NCBI RefSeq assembly: GCF_033406955.1
Contig: NZ_CP137734.1
Coordinates: 6,262,001-6,326,000, forward strand
Source: Streptomyces violaceoruber
GTDB lineage: Bacteria; Actinomycetota; Actinomycetes; Streptomycetales; Streptomycetaceae
Direction of reading: 5' to 3'
DNA length: 64,000 nucleotides
The notes under the pieces were generated by a model that made no database searches, had not been told where the DNA came from, and was given only the letters and a program-made list of their open reading frames with translations. Below, piece after piece: positions 38,525 to 48,337 of the stretch. Position numbers and translations under genes: made by a program. Numbering within the stretch: the first letter of the stretch is position 1; each line of letters begins with the position of its first letter.

Positions 38525-38911
38525 ATGACCAGCAGCTCCCCCACCGGCGGCGGCCCCGGGCGGCCCAGCGCGCTCGCCCCCGAGATCGCCGACCGCCTCA
38601 AGCGCAGCGCCGACGGCCTCCTGCCCGCCATCGCCCAGCAGTACGACACCGGAGAGGTGCTGATGCTCGGCTGGATGGACGACGAGGCGCTGCACCGCAC
38701 GCTGACGACCGGCCGCTGCACCTACTGGTCGCGCAGCCGCGGGGAGTACTGGGTCAAGGGCGACACCTCGGGACATTTCCAGTGGGTGAAGTCCGTCGCC
38801 CTGGACTGCGACGCCGACACCGTGCTCGTCAAGGTCGACCAGGTGGGCGCCGCCTGCCACACCGGCACCCGCACCTGCTTCGACACCGACGTGCTCCTCG
38901 CGGATCAGTAG
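38525..38911 (+). CDS. hisI: Phosphoribosyl-AMP cyclohydrolase
   Basis: Third step of histidine synthesis: opens the adenine ring of PR-AMP. The 128-residue protein is the stand-alone cyclohydrolase without a HisE domain. Motifs are 'VLMLGWMDDEALHRTLTTGRCTYWSRSRGEYWVKGDTSGHFQWV', 'LDCDADTVLVKVDQVGAACHTGTRTCF', with Zn-binding Cys in 'DCDAD' and 'ACHTGTRTC'. It is separated from the main his operon and sits 11 bases before trpE, so the two are likely co-transcribed. Confidence 0.96.
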   Translation: MTSSSPTGGGPGRPSALAPEIADRLKRSADGLLPAIAQQYDTGEVLMLGWMDDEALHRTLTTGRCTYWSRSRGEYWVKGDTSGHFQWVKSVALDCDADTVLVKVDQVGAACHTGTRTCFDTDVLLADQ

Positions 38912-38922
38912 GGTCTGCCGTC

Positions 38923-40431
38923 ATGGACGTCACGCATGACATGGACCTCGACACCTTCCGCAAGCTCGCCGCCGACCGCCGGGTGATCCCGGTGAGCCGC
39001 AAGCTCCTCGCCGACGGCGACACCCCGGTCGCGCTGTACCGCAAGCTCGCCGCCTCGCGCCCCGGCACCTTCCTGCTGGAGTCCGCGGAGAACGGACGCT
39101 CCTGGTCCAGGTACTCCTTCGTCGGCGTCCGCAGCGCCGCCACCCTCACCGAGAAGGACGGCCAGGCGCACTGGCAGGGCACCCCGCCCGTCGGCGTCCC
39201 CACCGACGGCGACCCGCTCGCCGCCCTGCGCGCCACCGTCGAGGCCCTGCACACCCCGCGCGACCTCGCCCACGACCTGGGCCTGCCGCCCTTCACCGGC
39301 GGCATGGTGGGCTACCTCGGGTACGACATCGTGCGCCGCCTGGAGAAGGTCGGCCCGGGGGAGCGCGACGACCTGAAGCTGCCCGAGCTGACCATGCTGC
39401 TCACCAGCGACCTCGCCGTCATGGACCACTGGGAGGGCTCGGTCCTGCTGATCGCCAACGCGATCAACCACAACGACCTGGAGACCGGCGTCGACGAGGC
39501 CTACGCCGACGCGATCGCCCGCCTCGACGTCATGGAGGCCGACCTCACGCGTGCCGTCGCCCAGCCCCCGGCCGCGCTGCCCCCCTCCGAGCTGCCCGAG
39601 TACACCGCGCTGTGGGGCGGCCCCGACTTCCAGGACGCCGTCGAGGACATCAAGGAGCGCATCCGCGCGGGCGAGGCCTTCCAGGTCGTCCCCTCCCAGC
39701 GCTTCGAGACGCCCTGCACGGCGAGCGCCCTCGACGTCTACCGGGTCCTGCGGGCCACCAACCCCTCCCCGTACATGTACCTGCTCCGTCTCGACGGCTT
39801 CGACGTCGTCGGCTCGTCCCCCGAGGCGCTGGTCAAGGTCGAGGACGGGCGCGCCATGGTGCACCCCATCGCCGGTACCCGCCCGCGCGGCGCCACCCCG
39901 CGGGAGGACCAGTCCCTCGCCGACGAACTGCTCGCCGACCCCAAGGAGCGCGCCGAGCACCTGATGCTGGTCGACCTCGGCCGCAACGACCTCGGGCGCG
40001 TCTGCGAGCCCGGGTCCGTCGAGGTCGTCGACTTCATGTCCGTCGAGCGGTACTCGCACGTCATGCACATCGTCTCGACGGTCACCGGCCGGGTCGCCCC
40101 GGGCCGCACCGCCTTCGACGTCCTCACCGCCTGCTTCCCGGCCGGCACCCTCTCCGGCGCGCCCAAGCCGCGCGCCCTGCAGATCATCGACGAACTCGAG
40201 CCCTCCCGGCGCGGCCTGTACGGCGGCTGCGTCGGCTACCTCGACTTCGCCGGCGACTCCGACACCGCCATCGCCATCCGCACCGCCCTGCTGCGCGACG
40301 GCACCGCCTACGTCCAGGCGGGCGCGGGCGTCGTCGCCGACTCCGACCCGGTCGCCGAGGACACCGAGTGCCGCAACAAGGCAGCGGCCGTGCTGAGGGC
40401 CGTACACACGGCCAACCGGCTGGCGCAATAG
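38923..40431 (+). CDS. trpE: Anthranilate synthase component I
   Basis: Makes anthranilate from chorismate with ammonia from a separate TrpG, which is not in this window. It has 502 residues. The N-terminal regulatory part has 'LLESAENGRSWSRYSFVG', whose 'LLES' motif binds feedback tryptophan. Catalytic blocks are 'IRAGEAFQVVPSQRF', 'PSPYMYLLRLDGFDVVGSSPEALV', 'GTRPRGATPREDQ', 'MLVDLGRNDLGRV' and 'GTLSGAPKPRA'. ATG 38923 is used; a second ATG six codons later is possible. No leader peptide or attenuator can fit in the 11-base gap after hisI. Confidence 0.96.
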   Translation: MDVTHDMDLDTFRKLAADRRVIPVSRKLLADGDTPVALYRKLAASRPGTFLLESAENGRSWSRYSFVGVRSAATLTEKDGQAHWQGTPPVGVPTDGDPLAALRATVEALHTPRDLAHDLGLPPFTGGMVGYLGYDIVRRLEKVGPGERDDLKLPELTMLLTSDLAVMDHWEGSVLLIANAINHNDLETGVDEAYADAIARLDVMEADLTRAVAQPPAALPPSELPEYTALWGGPDFQDAVEDIKERIRAGEAFQVVPSQRFETPCTASALDVYRVLRATNPSPYMYLLRLDGFDVVGSSPEALVKVEDGRAMVHPIAGTRPRGATPREDQSLADELLADPKERAEHLMLVDLGRNDLGRVCEPGSVEVVDFMSVERYSHVMHIVSTVTGRVAPGRTAFDVLTACFPAGTLSGAPKPRALQIIDELEPSRRGLYGGCVGYLDFAGDSDTAIAIRTALLRDGTAYVQAGAGVVADSDPVAEDTECRNKAAAVLRAVHTANRLAQ

Positions 40432-40514
40432 GGCCAACCGGTCGGACCGGTGGGGCGATTCTCACGCCCTCAATGGGAACCCCGGGTGACGGTTCGCCCG
40501 GGGTTCGGGTGATA

Positions 40515-41150
40515 GTGGAGTACGTGACAGCCGTTCCTCACCCCCGTACCCCAGCCGCAGGACCCGCCCGGGCCGGCCGCCGGAGCCTCGCCGTCGCCCT
40601 GCTGTGCGGCGCGCTCGGCGCCGCCGTCGCCCTGCTCGCCACCCGGCAGGAGTGGGCGGAGGGCACCGCGACGGTGGCCGGCGGCGCGTTCACCCTGACC
40701 GCCAAGGGCAGCGACGTCACGGGCGTACCCGCGTCGCTCGCCATAGTCGGCCTCGCCGCGCTCGTCGCCGTCTTCGCCGTCCGCCGGGCCGGCCGCTTCG
40801 CCGTCGCCGCGCTGCTCGCGCTGAGCGGCGCGGGCACCGTCGCCGCCGCCCTGGCAGGCGCCTCCGACAGCTCCGCGCTCGACGACCAGGCCGCGAAGGC
40901 GGCAGGCGACACCTCGGCCACCGTCGACGCGCTCTCCCACACCGCCTGGCCGTACGTCGCGGCCGTGGGCGGCGCCCTGCTCCTGCTGGCCGGGCTGCTC
41001 GCGCTGCGCTACGGCCGCCAGTGGCCCGCGATGTCCGGACGCTACGAACGCAGCGGCGCCCCGCGGCGCAGGCCGCAGACCGTCGACCCGGACCGCCCCG
41101 AGGACCTGTGGAAGGCCATCGACCGGGGCGAGGACCCCACCAGCGCCTGA
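40515..41150 (+). CDS. Trp-region conserved membrane protein (TIGR02234)
   Basis: An actinobacterial membrane protein always found next to trp genes and of unknown role. The 211-residue protein has four membrane segments (about 24-46, 72-90, 95-117 and 147-168) and the conserved 'TRQEWAEGTATVAGGAFTLTAKGSDVTGVPASLAIVGLAAL' in the first loop region. The cytoplasmic tail ends 'DLWKAIDRGEDPTSA'. The start is uncertain among GTG codons at 40509, 40515 and 40524. The consistent link to trp genes suggests tryptophan or anthranilate transport or sensing, but this is inference. Confidence 0.82.
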   Translation: MEYVTAVPHPRTPAAGPARAGRRSLAVALLCGALGAAVALLATRQEWAEGTATVAGGAFTLTAKGSDVTGVPASLAIVGLAALVAVFAVRRAGRFAVAALLALSGAGTVAAALAGASDSSALDDQAAKAAGDTSATVDALSHTAWPYVAAVGGALLLLAGLLALRYGRQWPAMSGRYERSGAPRRRPQTVDPDRPEDLWKAIDRGEDPTSA

Positions 41151-41306
41151 CCGGCGCCCGGGCCCGCCTCCCGCCCCGCGTCCCGACCCGCGTCCCGACC
41201 CGCGTCCACCCACTGGAGCACCCCCGCTCACGGCGCGTGCCCCCGTGCGGGACAATGGGTGCGAGCGTCCTGCTCAGACATGGCACACAGCAACGAGGAG
41301 CAAGCA

Positions 41307-41558
41307 ATGGCGGGCAGCAGCCACGGTCACACCCCGGCCGCCTGGACCGGTGTCATCATCGCCTTCATCGGTTTCTGCATCGCGGGCATGTTCATGGTGG
41401 CGGCCCAGCCGTGGGGCTTCTGGGCCGGCATGGCGGTCGTGCTCCTCGGTGGTGTCGTCGGCTACATCATGAAGATGATGGGCCTCGGCCAGCCGAAGCA
41501 GAACCACCCCGTGCACCAGGTCGCGGGCGAGCGCGCCGAGGCCGGCGCCAAGGGCTGA
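41307..41558 (+). CDS. Small HGxxPAAW-motif membrane protein
   Basis: An 83-residue protein with two membrane segments (about 15-36 and 41-62) preceded by 'SHGHTPAAWTGV', the HGxxPAAW motif of a small actinobacterial family. A basic/His-containing tail follows ('KQNHPVHQVAGE'). ATG 41307 follows GAGGAG with ideal spacing; an upstream ATG at 41280 lacks one. It lies between the TIGR02234 gene and a DUF2752 gene in the trp region. Function unknown. Confidence 0.8.
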   Translation: MAGSSHGHTPAAWTGVIIAFIGFCIAGMFMVAAQPWGFWAGMAVVLLGGVVGYIMKMMGLGQPKQNHPVHQVAGERAEAGAKG

Positions 41559-41660
41559 CCGGGCGCGGCGGTCACGGACCTCCGAAGGGGCGGACCGGCA
41601 CCACCGTGCCGGGACCGCCCCTCACGTGCGTGCGGGGGCCGCCGGAGGCAGAATGCGGGA

Positions 41661-42107
41661 GTGGACGTCGAGAGCGGGAAACCCGGCCGGACCAGCATCC
41701 CCCTGCCGCGCGGCGCGGCCCTGCGCCTCGCCGTCCCGGCCGGAGTGCTCGCGGCCGTCGCCGGGGCCTTCGCCTACGTGGGGAGCGTGGACCCCTACGA
41801 GCCCGGCCACTACCCCGTCTGCCCCCTGCTGCGCTTCACGGGCGTCTACTGTCCCGGCTGCGGCGGCCTGCGCAGCGCCCACGCCTTCGTCCACGGCGAC
41901 CTGACGGCCGCGCTGCACGCCAACGCGCCCGCCGTCCTCGCCTATCTGGGCTTCGCCGTCCTGTGGACCGTCTGGGTGATCCGCACGGCCCGGGGCCGTC
42001 CCGTACGCGTCGACCTCGGGCCGGTCCACCTGTGGACGCTGGGGGCGTTGCTGCTGGTCTTCACCGTTGTCCGGAACCTGCCGTTCGGCGGCTGGCTCCT
42101 CCCTTGA
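41661..42107 (+). CDS. DUF2752 family membrane protein
   Basis: A 148-residue protein with three or four membrane segments and the DUF2752 signature 'CPLLRFTGVYCPGCGGLRSAHAFVHGDL', including a C-P-G-C-G-G motif that may bind metal or a redox group near the membrane surface. 'LHANAPAVLAYLGFAVLWTVWVI' follows. The GTG at 41661 starts the frame. It precedes trpC by 117 bases. A function is not established; the family occurs widely without trp genes, so a link to tryptophan is only positional. Confidence 0.82.
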   Translation: MDVESGKPGRTSIPLPRGAALRLAVPAGVLAAVAGAFAYVGSVDPYEPGHYPVCPLLRFTGVYCPGCGGLRSAHAFVHGDLTAALHANAPAVLAYLGFAVLWTVWVIRTARGRPVRVDLGPVHLWTLGALLLVFTVVRNLPFGGWLLP

Positions 42108-42224
42108 TCATTCATGGAACGTCCAGGTAGTGGGACCCGGATCGGCCGGATTCGGGACCGGTGCCCGGCTGCGGATACCATCACAGTGACCACACGTTTT
42201 GCCGTCTGAAAGGGGGCCGCTCGC

Positions 42225-43034
42225 GTGAGTGTGCTCGACGAGATCATCGACGGAGTCCGTGCCGACCTCGCGGAGCGGCAGGCGCGCGTCAGCCTCGACG
42301 AGCTCAAGGAGCGCGCGGCCAAGGCTCGCCCCGCCAAGGACGGCGTGGCCGCGCTGCGCGGCGACGGCGTCAAGGTCATCTGCGAGGTCAAGCGCTCCAG
42401 CCCCTCCAAGGGCGCGCTGGCGGCCATCGCCGACCCGGCCGGGCTCGCCGCCGACTACGAGGCGGGCGGCGCCGCCGTCATCTCCGTCCTCACCGAGGAG
42501 CGCCGCTTCGGCGGCTCGCTGGCCGACTTGGACTCGGTCCGCGCGCGCGTGGACATCCCCGTGCTGCGCAAGGACTTCATCGTCACCTCGTACCAGCTGT
42601 GGGAGGCCCGCGCCCACGGTGCCGACCTCGTGCTGCTGATCGTCGCGGCCCTCGAGCAGCCGGCCCTGGAGTCGCTGATCGAGCGTGCCGAGTCCATCGG
42701 TCTCACCCCGCTGGTCGAGGTGCACGACGAGGACGAGGTCGAGCGCGCCGTGGACGCGGGCGCCAAGGTCATCGGCGTCAACGCGCGCAACCTGAAGACG
42801 CTCGAGGTCGACCGCGGCACGTTCGAGCGGGTCGCCCCGGAGATCCCCGCGCACATCGTCAAGGTCGCCGAGTCCGGGGTCCGCGGCCCGCACGACCTCA
42901 TCGCCTACGCCAACGAGGGCGCCGACGCCGTGCTGGTCGGCGAGTCCCTGGTCACCGGCCGGGACCCGAAGACGGCGGTCTCCGACCTGGTGGCGGCCGG
43001 CGAGCATCCCGCACTCCGCCACGGCCGGAGCTGA
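42225..43034 (+). CDS. trpC: Indole-3-glycerol phosphate synthase
   Basis: Closes the indole ring from carboxyphenylamino-deoxyribulose phosphate. The 269-residue monofunctional barrel enzyme carries 'VICEVKRSSPSKGALA' (catalytic Glu/Lys), 'VLRKDFIVTSYQLWEARAHGADLVLLIVA', 'GVNARNLKTLEVD' and 'AESGVRGPHDL'. There is no fused TrpF domain. The GTG follows GAAAGGGGG. It is first of trpC-trpM-trpB-trpA. Confidence 0.97.
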   Translation: MSVLDEIIDGVRADLAERQARVSLDELKERAAKARPAKDGVAALRGDGVKVICEVKRSSPSKGALAAIADPAGLAADYEAGGAAVISVLTEERRFGGSLADLDSVRARVDIPVLRKDFIVTSYQLWEARAHGADLVLLIVAALEQPALESLIERAESIGLTPLVEVHDEDEVERAVDAGAKVIGVNARNLKTLEVDRGTFERVAPEIPAHIVKVAESGVRGPHDLIAYANEGADAVLVGESLVTGRDPKTAVSDLVAAGEHPALRHGRS

Positions 43035-43054
43035 CCCCCGGTAGGCTGTCTCCC

Positions 43055-43246
43055 ATGACGCTCCCGCTCGTCCCGGCCCGGGACCCGTACGCGCGCCTGG
43101 CGCGCGGCTGCCGCCCCCGCGGCTGCCGCGCACCCGCCCGCCGGGTCCACGGCCGCCGGGTGCGGTACGTCATCGGAGACGAGCCCGGGCAGGTCAACGG
43201 CATGCGATGGCTCAAGCGCCCCATCAGGGGCGCGGGGCTGTATTGA
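43055..43246 (+). CDS. trpM: TrpM (TrpX) small modulator protein
   Basis: A 63-residue Arg-rich protein starting 'MTLPLVPARDPYARLARGC' and ending 'MRWLKRPIRGAGLY', with two Cys in 'RGCRPRGCRAP'. It sits 20 bases after trpC and 114 before trpB. It corresponds in position and size to the S. coelicolor trpX/trpM product, reported to modulate tryptophan biosynthesis and development. TAGGCT ends seven bases before the ATG with no Shine-Dalgarno, so it may also have its own leaderless transcript. Only the last three residues of the window-specific sequence could not be compared with a family. Confidence 0.85.
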   Translation: MTLPLVPARDPYARLARGCRPRGCRAPARRVHGRRVRYVIGDEPGQVNGMRWLKRPIRGAGLY

Positions 43247-43360
43247 ATCTGCGACTCCGTCGTGTGTGCGCGAGCAGCCGCACACGGCCCGGAGCGGTCT
43301 GATCCACCCCGCCCCCACGGCGATTCTGTCCACATCAGACACTCACCGTGAGGTTCACGC

Positions 43361-44640
<1,280 letters not shown>

Positions 44641-44644
<4 letters not shown>

Positions 44645-45456
44645 GCGGGAACGTACAGCTGCTGAACGACACCCTCGCCGCGGCGAAGTCCGAGGGCCGC
44701 GCCGCCCTGATCGCCTACCTCCCGGCCGGGTTCCCGACCGTGACGGGCGGCATCGAGGCGGTCAAGGCCGCGCTCGACGGCGGCGCCGACGTCGTCGAGG
44801 TGGGCCTGCCGCACAGCGACCCGGTGCTCGACGGCCCGGTGATCCAGACCGCCGACGACATCGCGCTGCGCGGCGGCGTGCGGATCGCCGACGTGATGCG
44901 CACGGTCCGCGAGGCACACGAGGCCACCGGCAAGCCGATCCTCGTCATGACGTACTGGAACCCCATCGACCGCTACGGCGTGGAGCGCTTCACCGCCGAG
45001 CTGGCCGAGGCCGGCGGCGCCGGGTGCATCCTGCCCGACCTGCCCGTCCAGGAGTCGGCGCTGTGGCGGGAGCACGCGGACAAGCACGGGCTCGCCACGG
45101 TCTTCGTGGTCGCGCCCAGCAGCAGGGACGCGCGCCTCGCCGAGATCACCGCGGTCGGCAGCGGCTTCGTCTACGCCGCCTCCCTCATGGGCGTCACCGG
45201 CACCCGCGCGTCGGTCGGCGCGCAGGCCGAGGACCTGGTGCGCCGCACCCGCGCCACCACCGACACCCCGGTCTGCGTCGGCCTCGGAGTCTCCAACGCC
45301 GCCCAGGCCGCCGAGGTGGCCGGCTTCGCCGACGGCGTGATCGTCGGCTCGGCCTTCGTCAAGCGGATGCTGGACGCGCCCGACGACGCGGCCGGCCTGG
45401 AGGGCGTCCGCGCGCTCGCCGCCGACCTGGCGAAGGGCGTGCGCGGACAGGCCTGA
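44641..45456 (+). CDS. trpA: Tryptophan synthase alpha chain
   Basis: Cleaves indole-3-glycerol phosphate and channels indole to TrpB. A 271-residue barrel with catalytic Glu and Asp in 'VVEVGLPHSDPVLDGPVIQ', and 'GGAGCILPDLPVQES', 'GFVYAASLMGVTGTR' and 'VGLGVSNAAQAA'. The GTG overlaps the trpB stop. A strong hairpin 59 bases downstream probably ends the trp transcript. Confidence 0.97.
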
Positions 45457-45514
45457 CCGTCGCCGTGGGACGCACGAGCACATGACGGAGGTCCCTCGTA
45501 CGAGTGGACCTGGG

Positions 45515-45543
45515 ACCGGGGAGGCGCGCTGCGCCTCCCCGGT
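45515..45543 (+). terminator. Terminator after trpA
   Basis: A perfect 13-bp stem, ACCGGGGAGGCGC (45515-45527) with 45531-45543, around GCT, followed by TCGTTCT. It lies only 14 bases before the GTG of the DsbA-like gene, so it separates that gene from the trp transcript, or folds in its leader. Confidence 0.7.
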
Positions 45544-45557
45544 TCGTTCTGCGGGGT

Positions 45558-46331
45558 GTGAGCGAGAAGAACCGACAGGGAAAGCGCGGCGCCCGCGAGA
45601 AGCTGGCGGCCGAGCGCGAGAAGCAGCGGTCCAGGGACAAGCGCCGCCGGGCGCTGATCGTCGGCGCGAGCGTGGTCTGCGTGCTGGGACTCGCGGCGGT
45701 GATCGGCGTGGTCGCCGCGAACGCGGGCAAGGACGACGGCAGCGAGTCGGCCGGCCCGGTCGTGGCCCCTTCGGGGGCGCAGGGCAAGGACGGCCTCGCG
45801 ATCCCCGTCGGCGAGGAGAGCGCCAAGTCCACGCTCACCGTCTGGGAGGACTTCCGCTGCCCGGCCTGCAAGGCCTTCGAGCTGGCGTACCGCAACACCA
45901 TTCACGAGCTGACCGACGCCGGGCAGCTCAAGGTCGAGTACCACCTGGCGACCATCATCGACGGCAACATGGGCGGTACCGGCTCCCGCAAGGCCGCCAA
46001 CGCCGCGGCCTGCGCCCAGGACGCCGGAAAGTTCCCGCCGTACCACGACGTGCTGTACGACAACCAGCCGCCGGAGACCGACGACGCCTTCGCCGACGAG
46101 AACAAGCTGCTCGACCTGGCGGGCAAGGTCGACGGCCTCGACACCACCCTGTTCCAGGAGTGCGTGAAGAACGGCAAGCACAACAGCTGGGTGGAGAAGT
46201 CCAACAAGGCCTTCCAGAACGGCGGCTTCAGCGGCACCCCGACCGTGCTCCTGGACGGCAAGAACATCTACCAGGACCGCTCCATGACCCCGGCCAAGCT
46301 CAAGCAGATGGTGGAGGACGCCAACAAGTAG
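45558..46331 (+). CDS. Membrane-anchored DsbA-like thioredoxin-fold protein (CPAC)
   Basis: A 257-residue protein with a basic N-terminus (1-33, 'GKRGAREKLAAEREKQRSRDKRRR'), one anchor (about 34-56) and an extracytoplasmic DsbA-type domain with C-P-A-C in 'WEDFRCPACKAFE' and cis-Pro in 'FSGTPTVLLDG'. It probably catalyses disulfide exchange in exported proteins. It has the same layout as the paralogue at 14.2-15.0 kb. The GTG at 45558 follows GCGGGGT; a longer frame from 45504 would read through the terminator hairpin. It is followed by lgt, 76 bases away. Confidence 0.87.
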   Translation: MSEKNRQGKRGAREKLAAEREKQRSRDKRRRALIVGASVVCVLGLAAVIGVVAANAGKDDGSESAGPVVAPSGAQGKDGLAIPVGEESAKSTLTVWEDFRCPACKAFELAYRNTIHELTDAGQLKVEYHLATIIDGNMGGTGSRKAANAAACAQDAGKFPPYHDVLYDNQPPETDDAFADENKLLDLAGKVDGLDTTLFQECVKNGKHNSWVEKSNKAFQNGGFSGTPTVLLDGKNIYQDRSMTPAKLKQMVEDANK

Positions 46332-46407
46332 CGCGCCCGCTCGTTACGGACCCGTAGCCGGGCCGCCCGCCGCGCCCCCCGTCCGACACGGTAGCGTCGA
46401 CCCTGCC

Positions 46408-47439
46408 ATGGAACTTGCCTTCATTCCCAGCCCGTCGCGCGGGGTGCTGCACCTCGGTCCCGTCCCGCTGCGCGGCTACGCGTTCTGCATCATCATCGGC
46501 GTCTTCGTTGCCGTCTGGCTCGGCAACAAGCGCTGGGTCGCCCGGGGCGGGCGGCCGGGCACGGTGGCCGACATCGCGGTCTGGGCCGTTCCCTTCGGCC
46601 TGATCGGCGGACGCCTCTACCATGTGATCACGGACTACCAGCTGTACTTCAGCGAGGGCCGTGACTGGGTCGACGCCTTCAAGATCTGGGAGGGCGGCCT
46701 CGGCATCTGGGGCGCCATCGCGTTCGGCGCGGTGGGTGCCTGGATCGGTGCCCGCCGCCGGGGTGTCCCGATGCCCGCCTACGCCGACGCGGTCGCCCCC
46801 GGCATCGCCCTCGCACAGGCCATCGGCCGCTGGGGCAACTGGTTCAACCAGGAGCTGTACGGCAAGGCGACCGACCTGCCGTGGGCCGTGGAGATCACCT
46901 CGACGGCCGACGGACGGGTCCCGGGCACCTACCACCCGACCTTCCTGTACGAGTCGCTCTGGTGCATCGGCGTCGCGCTGCTCGTCATCTGGGCCGACCG
47001 CCGCTTCAAGCTCGGCCACGGGCGCGCCTTCGCCCTGTACGTGGCGGCGTACTGCGCGGGCCGGTTCTGGATCGAGTACATGCGCGTCGACGACGCCCAT
47101 CACATCCTGGGTCTCCGGCTGAACAACTGGACCGCGCTGTTCGTGTTCCTGCTCGCCGTGCTGTACATCGTGCTCTCGGCGCGGAAGCGGCCGGGCCGGG
47201 AGGCCGTGGTGGAGCCGGGTGCGGAGACCGCCGCCGGTGACAGCGGGTCCGCGGCGGACAAGGACGTCAAGGGCACGAAGGACGCCGAGGACGCCGAGGG
47301 CGCCGAGGACGGCGCGGAGAAGACCGATGCCTCCGGCGCCACCGAGGCCCCGGAGGACACGTCGGGCGCGGACGAAGCGGACGCCGCGAAGGACGCCGAG
47401 GGCGTGACGAACGGCGCCGACTCCGCCAAGAAGGGCTGA
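46408..47439 (+). CDS. lgt: Prolipoprotein diacylglyceryl transferase
   Basis: Attaches diacylglycerol to the lipobox Cys of prolipoproteins, before LspA acts. A 343-residue membrane protein: seven segments in the first ~265 residues, the Lgt signature 'AIGRWGNWFNQELYG', and essential-looking 'GGRLYHV' and 'YHPTFLYES'. The last ~75 residues are an Ala/Glu/Asp/Gly-rich cytoplasmic extension absent from E. coli Lgt but usual in streptomycetes. A strong terminator follows. Confidence 0.95.
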   Translation: MELAFIPSPSRGVLHLGPVPLRGYAFCIIIGVFVAVWLGNKRWVARGGRPGTVADIAVWAVPFGLIGGRLYHVITDYQLYFSEGRDWVDAFKIWEGGLGIWGAIAFGAVGAWIGARRRGVPMPAYADAVAPGIALAQAIGRWGNWFNQELYGKATDLPWAVEITSTADGRVPGTYHPTFLYESLWCIGVALLVIWADRRFKLGHGRAFALYVAAYCAGRFWIEYMRVDDAHHILGLRLNNWTALFVFLLAVLYIVLSARKRPGREAVVEPGAETAAGDSGSAADKDVKGTKDAEDAEGAEDGAEKTDASGATEAPEDTSGADEADAAKDAEGVTNGADSAKKG

Positions 47440-47458
47440 CCCGCCCGCAAGACACACC

Positions 47459-47494
47459 GCCGAGGGCGCCCGGTACTCTCCGGGCGCCCTCGGC
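47459..47494. terminator. Bidirectional terminator between lgt and the citE-like gene
   Basis: A perfect 15-bp stem, GCCGAGGGCGCCCGG (47459-47473) with 47480-47494, around TACTCT. It lies between convergent stops, 20 bases from lgt and 19 from the CitE-like gene. Confidence 0.82.
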
Positions 47495-47512
47495 GTATGC
47501 CGGGGCCGGGGT

Positions 47513-48337
47513 TCAGGACAGGGTGGGCCGCCGGGCCAGCGACAGCGTCCGCCGGGCCGTCGCCACCACCGCCGCGTCGATGAACCGGCCGTCCGGCAGC
47601 GCCTGCGCACCCGGCTGGACCGTGGCCGCCTTGACGATCGTCTCCGCCTCCTCCAGCTCCCGTTCGGTGGGCAGATAGGCCCGCTCGATGATCGGCAGCT
47701 GGCGCGGGTGGATCGCGGCCCGCCCCAGGAAGCCCAGGGCGCGGCCGTGGGCGCAGGACGCCGCCAGGCCCTCCAGGTCCCGGGTGTCCGGATGCACCGT
47801 CTGGGACGGCGGCGCCAGGCCCGCCGCCCGCGCGGCCACGACCACGCGCGAGCGCGACCAGTCCAGGCCCGCGTCCCCGCGCACGCCCAGGTCGGCACGG
47901 AGGTCCGCCTCACCGAGAGCGATCCCGCGCAGTGCCGGATGGGCCGCGGCGATCCGGTACGCCCGCTCCACCCCCAGGGCCGTCTCCAGCAGGGCGTACA
48001 GCGGCGGTCCGCCGGTCAGCGCGGCGACGCCGGTCACCTGCTCCGGCGCCGTCACCTTGGGCAGCCGCAGCCCGGACAGCCCCGGCAGCGCGGCCAGCGC
48101 CGCCAGGTCCCCGGCGGCGAGCGGACCGTCCAGGGCGTTGACGCGGACGTGCACCGGCACCGGCTGCGGCTCGGTGAGCAGCTCGGCCGTGGCGTCGCGG
48201 GCGTACTCCTTGCGGTCGGCGGCGACCGCGTCCTCCAGGTCGACGACCACCACGTCGGCACCGGCGGCCAGCGCCTTGGCCACCACCCGCGGCCGGTCCC
48301 CCGGCACGTACAGCCAGGTCAGCGGGGGTGCGGTCAT
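47513..48337 (-). CDS. CitE-like CoA ester lyase (HpcH/HpaI family)
   Basis: A 274-residue TIM-barrel enzyme of the HpcH/HpaI-CitE family, which cleaves or forms C-C bonds in acyl-CoA thioesters such as malyl- or citramalyl-CoA. Visible are 'LYVPGDRP', 'DVVVVDLEDAVAADRKEYAR' (Mg-binding acidic residues), 'VRVNALDGPLAAGDLAAL', 'LPKVTAPEQV' and 'LGEADLRADLG'. It is the last gene of a six-gene overlapping operon and overlaps the CoA-transferase gene by four bases. The pairing with a CaiB-type transferase suggests a CoA-thioester pathway with an unknown substrate. Confidence 0.88.
   Translation of the reverse strand: MTAPPLTWLYVPGDRPRVVAKALAAGADVVVVDLEDAVAADRKEYARDATAELLTEPQPVPVHVRVNALDGPLAAGDLAALAALPGLSGLRLPKVTAPEQVTGVAALTGGPPLYALLETALGVERAYRIAAAHPALRGIALGEADLRADLGVRGDAGLDWSRSRVVVAARAAGLAPPSQTVHPDTRDLEGLAASCAHGRALGFLGRAAIHPRQLPIIERAYLPTERELEEAETIVKAATVQPGAQALPDGRFIDAAVVATARRTLSLARRPTLS

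Noticed and set aside
43329..43337. Single CTGTCCACA DnaA-box-like 9-mer before trpB
   Set aside because: One isolated relaxed match is expected by chance in a sequence this long.
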